Origin: Antarcticimicrobium sp033791545
Lineage (GTDB): Bacteria > Pseudomonadota > Alphaproteobacteria > Rhodobacterales > Rhodobacteraceae
Reading direction: 5' to 3'
DNA length: 64,000 bases
NCBI GenBank assembly: GCA_033791545.1
Contig: JASJGL010000061.1
Location: 62,001-126,000 of the forward strand
Shown: piece by piece, positions 24,060-32,362 of the stretch
Position numbering within the stretch: position 1 is the stretch's first letter
How the letters are laid out: the number at the start of each line of letters is the position of its first letter
The notes under the pieces: model-generated
The model's database searches: none
What the model was told of the DNA's origin: nothing
Seen by the model: only the letters and a program-made list of their open reading frames with translations
Translations under genes and position numbers: made by a program

Positions 24060-24874
24060 ACAGGCTGAGTTGGTTCAACACCGTATCGCTGACGCTGGGG
24101 TTCGCGTTCCTCTATATCCCGATGCTGATCCTTGTGATCTACAGCTTCAACGCAAGCAAACTGGTCACGGTCTGGGCCGGGTTCTCGACCCGGTGGTATG
24201 GCGAGCTGCTGCACAACCAGGCGTTTCTTGATGCCGCCTGGGTCACGCTGAAGGTGGCGGTTTTCTCGTCGTCCATCGCGACGGTTCTGGGCACGATGGC
24301 GGCCTATGTGTTGGTGCGCGCCAGTCGGTTTCCGGGGCGGACGCTGTTTTCCGGCATGATCTATGCGCCGCTGGTGATGCCAGAGGTGATCACCGGTCTG
24401 TCGTTGCTGCTGTTGTTCATCGGCATCGGTCTGGATCGCGGCATTCTGACCATCGTGCTGGCGCATACCACCTTTTCCATGTGCTATGTTTCGGTGGTGG
24501 TGTCCTCGCGGTTGATCACCTTTGACAAATCGCTGGAAGAGGCGGCGCTGGATCTGGGCTGTTCCCCGGCACAGGCGTTTCGGCTGGTCACCCTGCCAAT
24601 CATTGCGCCGGCGGTGATTTCGGGCTGGTTGCTGGCCTTTACCCTGTCGCTTGATGATCTGGTGATCGCCTCCTTCACCGCCGGGCCGTCCGCGACCACG
24701 CTGCCGATCAAGATCTTTTCGTCGATCCGACTGGGGGTCAGCCCCGAGATCAATGCGCTGTCCACCGTGATGATTGCCATCGTGGCGGTTGGCGTGATCG
24801 CCGCCTCGCTTGTGTCCAAGCGAAATCTGGTCCGTCAGCAAAAGGACGAACAAGCTGCCGAGCGCGCGCAATGA
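24056..24874 (+). CDS. potI: Polyamine ABC transporter permease 2
   Basis: The 272-residue partner permease has six helices, EAA loop LEEAALDLGCSPAQAFRLVTLP (described by its E-A-A-L-D-L-G core near residue 165), and the FTLSLDDLVIASFTAGP segment typical of PotC/PotI. The start at 24056 overlaps the potH stop; a longer in-frame reading from 23927 lies within potH and is rejected. The ATGA overlap with the following FAD oxidase gene ties transport to catabolism. Confidence 0.93.
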   Translation: MNRLSWFNTVSLTLGFAFLYIPMLILVIYSFNASKLVTVWAGFSTRWYGELLHNQAFLDAAWVTLKVAVFSSSIATVLGTMAAYVLVRASRFPGRTLFSGMIYAPLVMPEVITGLSLLLLFIGIGLDRGILTIVLAHTTFSMCYVSVVVSSRLITFDKSLEEAALDLGCSPAQAFRLVTLPIIAPAVISGWLLAFTLSLDDLVIASFTAGPSATTLPIKIFSSIRLGVSPEINALSTVMIAIVAVGVIAASLVSKRNLVRQQKDEQAAERAQ

Positions 24875-26181
24875 GGCGAATTTTCGGATCGTTCGCCTAT
24901 TCCGACGGACCGCGCGACAGCTGTTGGTGGGATGAAACCGCCCCCCGGCCTGACTGGCCCGAGGCGCGGGGCGAATTGCGCGCCGATGTGGCGGTGATCG
25001 GGGCTGGCTTTACCGGGCTTTCCGCTGCTTTGCATCTGGCCGAGGCGGGGGCCTCGGTCGTGGTGCTTGACGCGAAATATCCCGGCTGGGGGGCCTCGGG
25101 GCGCAACGGCGGCTTCTGTTGCCTTGGCGGTGGCCATCTGAGCGACAGCAAAATCGACCGCCGTTACGGGCGGGGCGCTGCCAACAGCTTTCACGCGGCC
25201 GAGGTCGAGGCGGTGCATCTGGTGGCGCGGCTGTTGGATCGGCTGGAGATCGACGCCGATACCCATTCGCATGGCGAGACCCAGCTTGCCCACAGCCCGC
25301 GCGCGATGGGCCGGCTGCGCCGCGCCGCCGAGGGCTGGGAAGGCGCGACCTTGACCGAACCCGCAGATCTGGCCGCCGAGGGGTTCAGCGGCCCGTTTCA
25401 CGGCGCGCTTACGTTGCCGGTGGGATTTGGTCTCAACCCGCGAAAATATGTGTTGGGGCTGGCGCGTGCCGCCGCGGATGTCGGCGCGCGGATCTATCAG
25501 AACAGCGCCGCAGGCCGGATCGAAAAGACCGGCGAGGGCTATCGCATCGCGTTGCCGCAGGGCGAGTTGCGCGCGGACACCGTGCTGGTCTGCACCAATG
25601 GCTATTCCAGCGAAGATGTGCCGGACTGGCTGGCCGGGCGCTATATTCCGACGCAATCCACCGTGCTGGTCACCCGCCCGCTGAGCGATTCTGAGCTTGC
25701 CGCACAGGGCTGGACCAGCGATCAGATGGCCTATGATACCCGCAACCTGTTGCATTATTTCCGACTTATGCCGGATCGGCGGTTCCTGTTCGGGATGCGC
25801 GGCGGGTTGATGTCCTCGCCCCGGGCCGAGGCCGCTGCACGGGCCCGCAACCGGCGTGATTTTGAGCGCATGTTCCCGGCCTGGAGCGCGGTCGAAAGCG
25901 CGCACAACTGGTCTGGCATGGTCTGCCTGTCCCGCAATCGGATGCCCTATGTCGGGCCGGTGCCGGGTCGTGCGGGGATGTTTGCCGGGCTTGCCTATCA
26001 CGGCAATGGCGTGGCAATGGGCAGTTATGCGGGCCGGCTGCTGGCCGATCTGGTGCTGGGTGCGCCGGATCTGCCCTATCCTGCTGCGATGCGTGCGCCG
26101 ATGGGCGTCTTTCCGATGGGCCGGGCGCGGCGGCTTTTGTTGCCGCCGACCTACGCCGCGATGGCGCTGGGCGATCTCTGA
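24871..26181 (+). CDS. FAD-dependent amine oxidoreductase (DadA/PuuB-like)
   Basis: The 436-residue flavoprotein has the dinucleotide-binding GAGFTG (44-49) within VAVIGAGFTGLSAALHLAEAG-type sequence, the second FAD motif GASGRNGGFCCLGG, and the C-terminal GLAYHGNGVAMGSYAGRLLADL. Close relatives include gamma-glutamylputrescine oxidase (PuuB) and D-amino acid dehydrogenases. As last gene of the transporter operon it probably oxidises putrescine or a derivative. No gamma-glutamylputrescine synthetase (PuuA) is in the window, so the actual substrate is open. Confidence 0.87.
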   Translation: MRRIFGSFAYSDGPRDSCWWDETAPRPDWPEARGELRADVAVIGAGFTGLSAALHLAEAGASVVVLDAKYPGWGASGRNGGFCCLGGGHLSDSKIDRRYGRGAANSFHAAEVEAVHLVARLLDRLEIDADTHSHGETQLAHSPRAMGRLRRAAEGWEGATLTEPADLAAEGFSGPFHGALTLPVGFGLNPRKYVLGLARAAADVGARIYQNSAAGRIEKTGEGYRIALPQGELRADTVLVCTNGYSSEDVPDWLAGRYIPTQSTVLVTRPLSDSELAAQGWTSDQMAYDTRNLLHYFRLMPDRRFLFGMRGGLMSSPRAEAAARARNRRDFERMFPAWSAVESAHNWSGMVCLSRNRMPYVGPVPGRAGMFAGLAYHGNGVAMGSYAGRLLADLVLGAPDLPYPAAMRAPMGVFPMGRARRLLLPPTYAAMALGDL

Positions 26182-26260
26182 CCCATAGGCGCCCGGTTCG
26201 ATTGACAGAGCCCGCCGGATCGCCCATCCCTGAGCAAAATTCGGTTGTGAGGACGGGTAT

Positions 26261-27586
26261 ATGAAGATTGCGATGATCGGGACAGGCTATGTTGGTCTGG
26301 TCTCAGGCGTGTGTTTCTCGGATTTTGGCCATGACGTCATCTGCGTCGACAAGAACCCGGACAAGATCGCGATGCTCGAGCGCGGCGAGGTGCCGATCTT
26401 TGAACCCGGTCTGGACGCGCTGATCCAGAAGAATGTCGAGGCCGGACGGCTTTCCTTTTCCACCGATCTGCCGGCAGCGGTGGACGGTGCCGATGCGGTG
26501 TTCATCGCGGTCGGCACGCCGACGCGGCGCGGTGACGGCCATGCGGATCTGTCCTATGTGATGGCCGCAGCCGAGGAGATCGCGCAAGCGATCACCGCCT
26601 ATACCGTGGTGGTGACCAAATCGACGGTGCCGGTTGGCACCAACCGGCAGGTCAAGCAGACTATCGCCAAGGCGAATCCGAAGGCCGAGTTTGACGTCGC
26701 CTCGAACCCGGAGTTCCTGCGCGAGGGCGCGGCGATCGAAGATTTCATGAAGCCGGATCGCGTCGTCGTCGGGGTTCAGAATGATCGCGCCGCTGCGGTC
26801 ATGGCGGATATCTATCGCCCGCTGTATCTGCGCGACTTTCCGGTCATTTCCACTGATCTGGAAAGCGCCGAGATGATCAAATACGCCGCCAATGCGTTTC
26901 TGGCGACCAAGATCACCTTTATCAACGAGATCGCCGCGCTGTGCGAACGGGTTGGCGCGGATATCAAGCAGGTGAGCAAGGGGATGGGCCGGGACGGGCG
27001 CATCGGCGACAAGTTCCTGCACGCGGGCCCCGGCTATGGCGGGTCGTGTTTCCCCAAGGATACCAAAGCCTTGGCGCGGATCGGGCAAGATCACGGGGTG
27101 TCCATGCAGATCACCGAGACGGTGATCAAGGTCAATGACGAGACCCGCCGCCGCATGGTCGAAAAGATCTCGGACATGATGGATGGGCAGCTTGCCGGAA
27201 AAACGGTGGCGGTCTTGGGCGTGACCTTCAAGCCCAATACCGACGACATGCGCGAGGCCCCCAGCCTTACGGTCGTTCCTGCCCTGATCGGGGCCGGAGC
27301 GCGAGTGCGGGTGGTCGATCCGCAAGGTCGGCGCGAGGGCGAGGGGCTGCTGCCCGGTGTGCATTGGATGGAGGATGCCTATAAGGCCGCGCAAAATGCC
27401 GACGCGCTGGTGATCCTGACCGAGTGGAACGAATTTCGCGCGCTGGATCTCAAGCGGCTGGCGAAAAAGATGGCCACCCCGGCGCTGGCCGATCTGCGCA
27501 ATATCTATTCGGTGCCGGATGCAAAACGCGCCGGGTTCCAGCGTTATGTTTCGATCGGTCGGCGCGATTATCGCGCCGAGGACTGA
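26261..27586 (+). CDS. ugd: UDP-glucose 6-dehydrogenase
   Basis: Oxidises UDP-glucose to UDP-glucuronate with two NAD+, supplying uronic acids for capsule or LPS. The 441-residue protein begins with the Rossmann motif MIGTGYVGLVSG, has FIAVGTPTRRGDG, the KSTVPVGT motif, the SNPEFLREG block, the catalytic cysteine C263 in GPGYGGSCFPKDT with K267, and the C-terminal FKPNTDDMREAPS. The product could feed the glycan locus at 33-42 kb. The 3' end overlaps the convergent kinase-like gene by 19 bases. Confidence 0.97.
   Translation: MKIAMIGTGYVGLVSGVCFSDFGHDVICVDKNPDKIAMLERGEVPIFEPGLDALIQKNVEAGRLSFSTDLPAAVDGADAVFIAVGTPTRRGDGHADLSYVMAAAEEIAQAITAYTVVVTKSTVPVGTNRQVKQTIAKANPKAEFDVASNPEFLREGAAIEDFMKPDRVVVGVQNDRAAAVMADIYRPLYLRDFPVISTDLESAEMIKYAANAFLATKITFINEIAALCERVGADIKQVSKGMGRDGRIGDKFLHAGPGYGGSCFPKDTKALARIGQDHGVSMQITETVIKVNDETRRRMVEKISDMMDGQLAGKTVAVLGVTFKPNTDDMREAPSLTVVPALIGAGARVRVVDPQGRREGEGLLPGVHWMEDAYKAAQNADALVILTEWNEFRALDLKRLAKKMATPALADLRNIYSVPDAKRAGFQRYVSIGRRDYRAED
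27560..27578. terminator. Hairpin shared by two convergent overlapping gene ends
   Basis: Perfect 8-bp stem cggcgcga / tcgcgccg with loop TTA. The loop is exactly the TAA stop codon of the minus-strand gene, and the stem codes for the C-termini of both proteins. No U-tract follows on either strand. Confidence 0.4.
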
Positions 27587-28416
27587 CCCGACAGCGCGGC
27601 GCGTTCCAGGGCGAGCCCTTGGGCATAGCCCGCGCGCCCGCGTTCGGCTTGATACAGGCAATAGGCCGCCATGCGCCAATGATACCATGGCTGCAGCTCA
27701 AGGACGCGCCCAACCGTGGCGCGATCCGGGTAAGCCCTTAGGAACGCGTCTTTTTCACCCGTGCTGAGCGGCGCGCCACGATAGACAAGTTGCATCGCGG
27801 GAGAGGTGAAGATCGCCAGATCGCCCGCCGGATCGCCGCAGGCAGGGCATTGCCAGTCGATCAATGTGGCGCGGGGGCCTTGCATCACGATATTCCCCGG
27901 CACCGGATCGCCATGGACCAGCCTGCGCTGGCCCGAGGGGGCGACCGTGCCCGCAGGTTCCAACGCGCGCAACGCATGGGTCTGCGACGGGTGGCAAAGT
28001 GACAGGATTTCAAGGGTTTGACGCGCCAGTTCGGCGCTGCCATCGGGCGCGTGCGGAAGCCTAGAAGGGGCGGTTTGCGCGTGCACCCGGCCCAGCAGGT
28101 CGGCGACGGATTTTACCCCGGTGGTCCAGCCTGTGCCGGGCAGATGGCGATAAAGGATCCACGGCGTTTGCGCCTGTGGATCGGCGGCTTCCGGTGTGGG
28201 GGCGATGCCGCTGTCCGACAGGGCGGAAAGGCAGGACATTTCGTGCCGGGGATCATTGGCAAAAAGCGGTGTGGCCGCGTCTGAAACGTAGAGTTTGAGA
28301 ACCAGATCGTACAGTTGCCCCTGCAGTCGCCAGACCCGATTGGTGCGCCCCCCCGCCAGCGGCAGCGGCCGGGGATCGGCGGCGACAAATCCGCGTTGGT
28401 GCAGATGGGTGATCAA
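27568..28416 (-). CDS. Small-molecule kinase-like protein (APH/choline kinase family)
   Basis: The 282-residue phosphotransferase fold has an N-lobe GGRTNRVWRL glycine loop with lysine in LVLKLYVSD, the catalytic loop LVHGDPVPGNIV (HGD..x..N), and the metal-binding LIDWQCPACGDPAGDLA. These are the motifs of the APH/ChoK superfamily, which phosphorylates choline, ethanolamine, sugars or thiamine. Substrate unknown; resemblance to ThiK/choline kinase-like bacterial proteins is general. It is convergent with ugd with a 19-base coding overlap. Confidence 0.8.
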   Translation of the reverse strand: MITHLHQRGFVAADPRPLPLAGGRTNRVWRLQGQLYDLVLKLYVSDAATPLFANDPRHEMSCLSALSDSGIAPTPEAADPQAQTPWILYRHLPGTGWTTGVKSVADLLGRVHAQTAPSRLPHAPDGSAELARQTLEILSLCHPSQTHALRALEPAGTVAPSGQRRLVHGDPVPGNIVMQGPRATLIDWQCPACGDPAGDLAIFTSPAMQLVYRGAPLSTGEKDAFLRAYPDRATVGRVLELQPWYHWRMAAYCLYQAERGRAGYAQGLALERAALSGQSSAR

Positions 28417-28566
28417 CGCCAGGGGGGGGGCGATGGCACGCGGCGTGGGGGCAAGGCGATCGGGCAGGGTGTCAAGCTTTCACTGGTTCTGGTGCGCCGC
28501 TCTGGCGGGACATCGCGACAGGATCGCCCGCCGCGTCAGGCGGTACAAGACCCGGCAGCGCCACAG

Positions 28567-28595
28567 TTGAGTTTACCTGTCAAAGCGCCTATTTC
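28567..28595 (+). promoter_or_regulatory. Candidate promoter of the rnd operon
   Basis: TTGAGT (28567-28572), 17 bases, TATTTC (28590-28595), in the 231-base gap before the GTG at 28648. The rest of that gap, which includes an eight-G run near 28423, shows no gene. Confidence 0.35.
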
Positions 28596-28647
28596 GGCGA
28601 AGAACACCAGCCCGCACGGGCGACCGTCCGCAGCAAAGGAACCCGAC

Positions 28648-29262
28648 GTGGCGAACCACCTCTACAAGAATGACCTGCCCGACGGGCTCGATCTTGGCCC
28701 TGTCGTGGCCATCGACTGCGAAACCATGGGGCTGCACCCGCATCGCGACCGGCTGTGTCTGGTGCAGATGTCGGGCGGCGACGGCAATGCGCATCTTGTT
28801 CAGGTGGCCAAAGGGCAAACGCAGGCCCCGAACCTGTGCCGGATGCTGGAAGATCCAAACGTGCTGAAGCTGTTCCATTTCGGGCGATTCGACATCGCGG
28901 CGATGTTCAATGCCTTTGGCGCCTTGGCCGCGCCGGTCTATTGCACCAAGATCGCCAGTCGGCTGGTGCGCACCTATACGGATCGCCACGGGTTAAAGAA
29001 CCTGACCTCGGAGCTGATCGGTGTGGATATCTCCAAGCAGCAGCAGATGAGCGATTGGGGCGCCGAAAAGCTGAGCAAGGCGCAGCTCGAGTATGCCGCG
29101 TCTGACGTGCTTTATCTGCATCGGTTGCGCGCGGCGCTGGACAAGCGGCTGGCGCGCGAGGGGCGCAGCGAGTTGGCGCAGGCCTGTTTCGATTTCCTGC
29201 CCGCGCGGGCGCGGCTAGATCTTGAGGGATGGCCTGAAACCGACATCTTTGCGCATTCATGA
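28648..29262 (+). CDS. rnd: Ribonuclease D-type 3'-5' exonuclease
   Basis: The 204-residue DEDD exonuclease trims structured RNA such as tRNA precursors. ExoI motif AIDCETMGL (D23, E25), ExoII in FHFGRFDIAAMF (aspartate near 86), ExoIII YAASDVLYL (Y and D spaced as in DEDDy). It lacks the C-terminal HRDC domains of E. coli RNase D, as is common in alphaproteobacterial short forms. The GTG start at 28648 has AAAGGA 7 bases upstream. Stop overlaps kdsD (ATGA). It heads a probable rnd-kdsD-lptC-lptA-lptB operon. Confidence 0.92.
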   Translation: MANHLYKNDLPDGLDLGPVVAIDCETMGLHPHRDRLCLVQMSGGDGNAHLVQVAKGQTQAPNLCRMLEDPNVLKLFHFGRFDIAAMFNAFGALAAPVYCTKIASRLVRTYTDRHGLKNLTSELIGVDISKQQQMSDWGAEKLSKAQLEYAASDVLYLHRLRAALDKRLAREGRSELAQACFDFLPARARLDLEGWPETDIFAHS

Positions 29263-30221
29263 GTACGGATTTTCAGGATATCGCCCGCCGGGTCATCGCG
29301 ACCGAGGTTGATGGGCTGCGGCAATTGTCCGAGGGGCTGGATGACAGTTTTGACCGCGCGGTCGAGACCCTGCTCAAGGCGAAAGGCCGGGTTGTGGTCA
29401 GCGGCATGGGCAAATCGGGCCATATCGGGCGCAAGATCGCGGCGACGCTGGCCAGCACCGGCACACCGGCACAATTCGTTCACCCGGCCGAGGCCAGCCA
29501 TGGCGATCTGGGCATGATGGCGCAGGGCGATGTGGCGCTGGTGCTGTCCAATTCCGGCGAGACGCCGGAGCTTGCCGATCTGGTCGCCTATACCCGTCGC
29601 TTCGCCATTCCGCTGATCGGGGTGGCGAGCCGGGCCGAGTCGACGCTGTTGAAGCAATCCGATGTGGCGCTGCTTTTGCCGCAGGCGGACGAAGCCTGTA
29701 ATACCGGCATCGTGCCGACCACCTCGACCACGATGACGCTTGCGCTGGGTGATGCGCTGGCGGTGGCGTTGATGGAGCATCGCAAATTCACCCCGGCGCA
29801 TTTCCGCGAATTTCACCCCGGCGGCAAGCTGGGCGCGCGGCTGAGCAAGGTGCGGGATCTGATGCACAGCGACCTGCCGATCGTGCCAAGCGGCACCCCG
29901 ATGAGTGAGGCGCTGCTGACCATGAGCCAAAAGGGGTTTGGCGTGGTCGGTGTGATGGATGCGCAGGGCCGGTTGCGCGGCATCATCACCGACGGTGACT
30001 TGCGTCGCAATATGGAGGGGCTGTTGTCGCTGACGGTGGATCAGGTCATGACAGCCGACCCGCGCACCATCGGTCCCGATGCGCTGGCCGAGGAGGCGGT
30101 GGCGCTGATGACCTTGCCCAGCCCCCGGATCACCTGTCTGTTCGTCGTCGATCCGGCGGGCAATGGCCGGGCCGAGGGGTTGCTGCATATCCATGACTGC
30201 CTGCGGGCCGGTCTGGGGTAA
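29259..30221 (+). CDS. kdsD: Arabinose-5-phosphate isomerase
   Basis: Converts ribulose-5-phosphate to arabinose-5-phosphate, the first step of KDO synthesis. The 320-residue protein has a SIS sugar-isomerase domain (about 40-180; SGMGKSGHIGRKIAATLASTGTPA-type active-site loop and the H in EASHGDLGM), then two CBS domains (about 205-320). This matches KdsD/KpsF/GutQ. KdsB, which activates KDO, is encoded at 40.4-41.2 kb. Gap to lptC is 9 bases. Confidence 0.95.
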   Translation: MSTDFQDIARRVIATEVDGLRQLSEGLDDSFDRAVETLLKAKGRVVVSGMGKSGHIGRKIAATLASTGTPAQFVHPAEASHGDLGMMAQGDVALVLSNSGETPELADLVAYTRRFAIPLIGVASRAESTLLKQSDVALLLPQADEACNTGIVPTTSTTMTLALGDALAVALMEHRKFTPAHFREFHPGGKLGARLSKVRDLMHSDLPIVPSGTPMSEALLTMSQKGFGVVGVMDAQGRLRGIITDGDLRRNMEGLLSLTVDQVMTADPRTIGPDALAEEAVALMTLPSPRITCLFVVDPAGNGRAEGLLHIHDCLRAGLG

Positions 30222-30230
30222 GCTGAAGCG

Positions 30231-30833
30231 ATGGATCGGTATTCACGCTTTGTGGCCTATCTGAAGGTCATCCTGCCGCTGGCAGCGCTGGCGCTGTTGT
30301 CGACGCTGTTTCTGTTGTCGAGTGGCTCTGATCCCGAGGTGACGCTGCCCTTTGCCCGCCAGGAGATCGAAGAGCGTGTGCGCGCCCAGCAAATCACCGC
30401 GCCGTTCTTTTCCGGCACAACGTCGGACGGCGACGAGATCACCGTCAGCGCCCGGCTGGCGCGCCCCTTTGGCAGCGGTGGGCTGGCCGAGGCCGAGGAG
30501 TTGCACGCACGGATGAAGATGGCGCAGGGCGGGTTGATCGTGCTGCGCTCGGACACCGGCGCGGTCGATCCGGCCACTGACGCGGCCCAGTTTGTCGGCG
30601 GCGTCGAAATTACCACGTCGACCGGCTTTGTCGTGCGGACCGAACGGCTGGACGCCACCATCGACACGTTTCGCGCCAGCAGCCCGGGCGAGGTGCGCGC
30701 GCTTGGCCCGGTGGGGGATTTGACCGCCGGACAAATGGAGATCGGGGCGAAAAATCCGGGCGAACCGATGCATATGATTTTCAAAAACGGAGTGAAGCTG
30801 ATATACGATCCCCAAAAACCCCCGGAGCAATAA
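30231..30833 (+). CDS. lptC: LPS export ABC transporter periplasmic protein LptC
   Basis: Bitopic inner-membrane protein that passes lipopolysaccharide from LptBFG to LptA. The 200-residue product has a single N-terminal membrane helix (about 10-33, VILPLAALALLSTLFLL) followed by a beta-rich periplasmic part. Low sequence conservation is normal; the identification rests on size, topology and position directly before lptA-lptB. Three bases separate it from lptA. Confidence 0.88.
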   Translation: MDRYSRFVAYLKVILPLAALALLSTLFLLSSGSDPEVTLPFARQEIEERVRAQQITAPFFSGTTSDGDEITVSARLARPFGSGGLAEAEELHARMKMAQGGLIVLRSDTGAVDPATDAAQFVGGVEITTSTGFVVRTERLDATIDTFRASSPGEVRALGPVGDLTAGQMEIGAKNPGEPMHMIFKNGVKLIYDPQKPPEQ

Positions 30834-30836
30834 CAG

Positions 30837-31337
30837 TTGTCGTATCTTCGTGTCCTTTTTCTGTGCCTTCCTGTTGTTCTGAGCGCTGGCGCGAGCGCCG
30901 CTCAGGGAACCACGGTCGCGTTTGGCGCGACACCGGCGGATCCCAGTCAGCCCGTCGAGGTAACGGCCGAGAACCTTGACGTGAACCAGGCCGATGGCTC
31001 GGCCGAGTTTGCCGGGGATGTGCTGGTGATTCAGGGCGAGATGCGGATGACCGCGGATCGGGTCTTTGTGGCCTATGATCGGGACGCCAGCCGTATTGCC
31101 CGCTTGGAGGCGAGCGGCGGGGTCTTGTTGGTCAACGGTCCGGACGCGGCGGAATCCGAAAGCGCGGTCTATAGCATCGACAGTGGCGTGATCGTGATGA
31201 CCGGGAATGTGCTGTTGACCCAAGGGCCCAGTGTCTTGAGTTCGAACCGTATGACAGTGAACCTGACCACGGGCACGGCGCAGATGGCCGGTCGGGTCAA
31301 GACGATCCTGAATCCGACTCCGCGTGGCGACGACTGA
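30837..31337 (+). CDS. lptA: LPS transport periplasmic protein LptA
   Basis: The 166-residue exported protein has a signal peptide ending ASA (about residue 21). The OstA-fold motif is clear in VTAENLDVNQADGSAEFAGDV and the repeated beta pattern. LptA forms the bridge carrying LPS across the periplasm. The start is a TTG at 30837 with CGGAG upstream; no ATG is in place. The stop TGA shares one base with the ATG of lptB. Confidence 0.92.
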   Translation: MSYLRVLFLCLPVVLSAGASAAQGTTVAFGATPADPSQPVEVTAENLDVNQADGSAEFAGDVLVIQGEMRMTADRVFVAYDRDASRIARLEASGGVLLVNGPDAAESESAVYSIDSGVIVMTGNVLLTQGPSVLSSNRMTVNLTTGTAQMAGRVKTILNPTPRGDD

Positions 31338-32095
31338 TGCCCCCCCCCGACCTGACGGTGACCGAGGGCAACCTGGGCCTGCGTGTGGAGCGGGTGCGCA
31401 AATCCTATCGCAAGCGGGTGGTGATCCGGGACGTGTCGATGGAGCTGGGCCGCGGTGAGGTGGTGGCGCTGTTGGGCCCCAACGGATCGGGCAAGACCAC
31501 GACGTTCTATGCCATCGCCGGTTTGGTGTTTCCCGAGGCGGGGAGTGTGACGCTGGACGGGCAGGCCGTCACCGCGCTTCCGATGTATCGCCGCGCGCGG
31601 ATGGGGATTGGCTATCTGCCACAGGAGATGTCGATCTTTCGCGGCTTGAGCGTTGAGGACAACATTCTGGCAGTGCTGGATATTTCCGAGCGTGACCCGC
31701 ATGCGCGGCGCGAGCGGCTGGAAGAGTTGCTGTCGGATTTCTCGATCGAACATCTGCGCCGGGCCCCGGCGTTGGCACTGTCGGGGGGCGAACGCCGCCG
31801 GGTCGAGATCGCCCGCTGCTTGGCCGCCGATCCGAAATACCTGTTGCTCGACGAACCCTTTGCCGGGGTCGATCCGATCAGCGTCGGCGATATCCGCCAT
31901 CTGGTGGCCGATCTGAAAAAGCGCGGTATCGGCGTGCTGATCACCGACCACAATGTGCGCGAAACGCTGGAGATCGTCGATCGCGCCTATATCCTGCATG
32001 ACGGGCAAGTGCTGATGTCGGGCACCCCGGGCGAGGTGGTGGAGAACGAAAACGTCCGCCGCGTCTATCTGGGCGAGGGGTTTCGCATTTCGTGA
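31337..32095 (+). CDS. lptB: LPS export ABC transporter ATPase
   Basis: The 252-residue cytoplasmic ATPase powers LPS extraction by LptFG. Seen: Walker A GPNGSGKTT, Q-loop YLPQEMSIFRGLSVEDN with the LptB-typical sequence, signature ALSGGERRRVEIARCLA, Walker B YLLLDEPFAGVDPISV, and H-loop LITDHNVRETL. The C-terminal VYLGEGFRIS is also LptB-like. LptF and LptG are not in the window. In many proteobacteria rpoN follows; here a 267-base gap and then hpf follow instead. Confidence 0.96.
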   Translation: MPPPDLTVTEGNLGLRVERVRKSYRKRVVIRDVSMELGRGEVVALLGPNGSGKTTTFYAIAGLVFPEAGSVTLDGQAVTALPMYRRARMGIGYLPQEMSIFRGLSVEDNILAVLDISERDPHARRERLEELLSDFSIEHLRRAPALALSGGERRRVEIARCLAADPKYLLLDEPFAGVDPISVGDIRHLVADLKKRGIGVLITDHNVRETLEIVDRAYILHDGQVLMSGTPGEVVENENVRRVYLGEGFRIS

Positions 32096-32152
32096 TCCTG
32101 CGACGGGCGCAAGTCTGGACGCGAACAGGGCAGAATGCACGACCTGTTTTTA

Positions 32153-32240
32153 TGCAATTCGATGCCGCGATACGTTGACTCTTGGACCGCATCTCGCCTC
32201 AAATGAAACCATGGCACGCGTGCAATTCGATGCAATTCAC
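32153..32240. repeat. Three TGCAATTCRM repeats around the hpf promoter
   Basis: Ten-base elements at 32153 (TGCAATTCGA), 32221 (TGCAATTCGA) and 32231 (TGCAATTCAC). The first two extend to the 13-mer TGCAATTCGATGC. Copies two and three are exactly 10 bp apart, one helical turn, and flank a candidate promoter together with copy one. Probably binding sites for an unidentified regulator. Confidence 0.6.
32175..32204 (+). promoter_or_regulatory. Candidate promoter of hpf-ptsN
   Basis: TTGACT (32175-32180), 18 bases, TCAAAT (32199-32204), 159 bases before the hpf ATG. The predicted start near 32211 falls between repeat copies one and two. Confidence 0.4.
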
Positions 32241-32362
32241 AAACCGGCCTTAGCCACAGGAGTCGGTGCAGCGCAACAGCCCGCGATGCCATTTCCCATC
32301 ACCCGCAACTAACACAGGCCGGGTCAACCGGAGTGGCGGGTGTAAAATGAAAAGGAGAGCAC

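Noticed and set aside
26202..26240. TTGACA before ugd as promoter
   Set aside because: A perfect -35 but no acceptable -10 within 15-19 bases; the best (CAAAAT) is 27 bases away.
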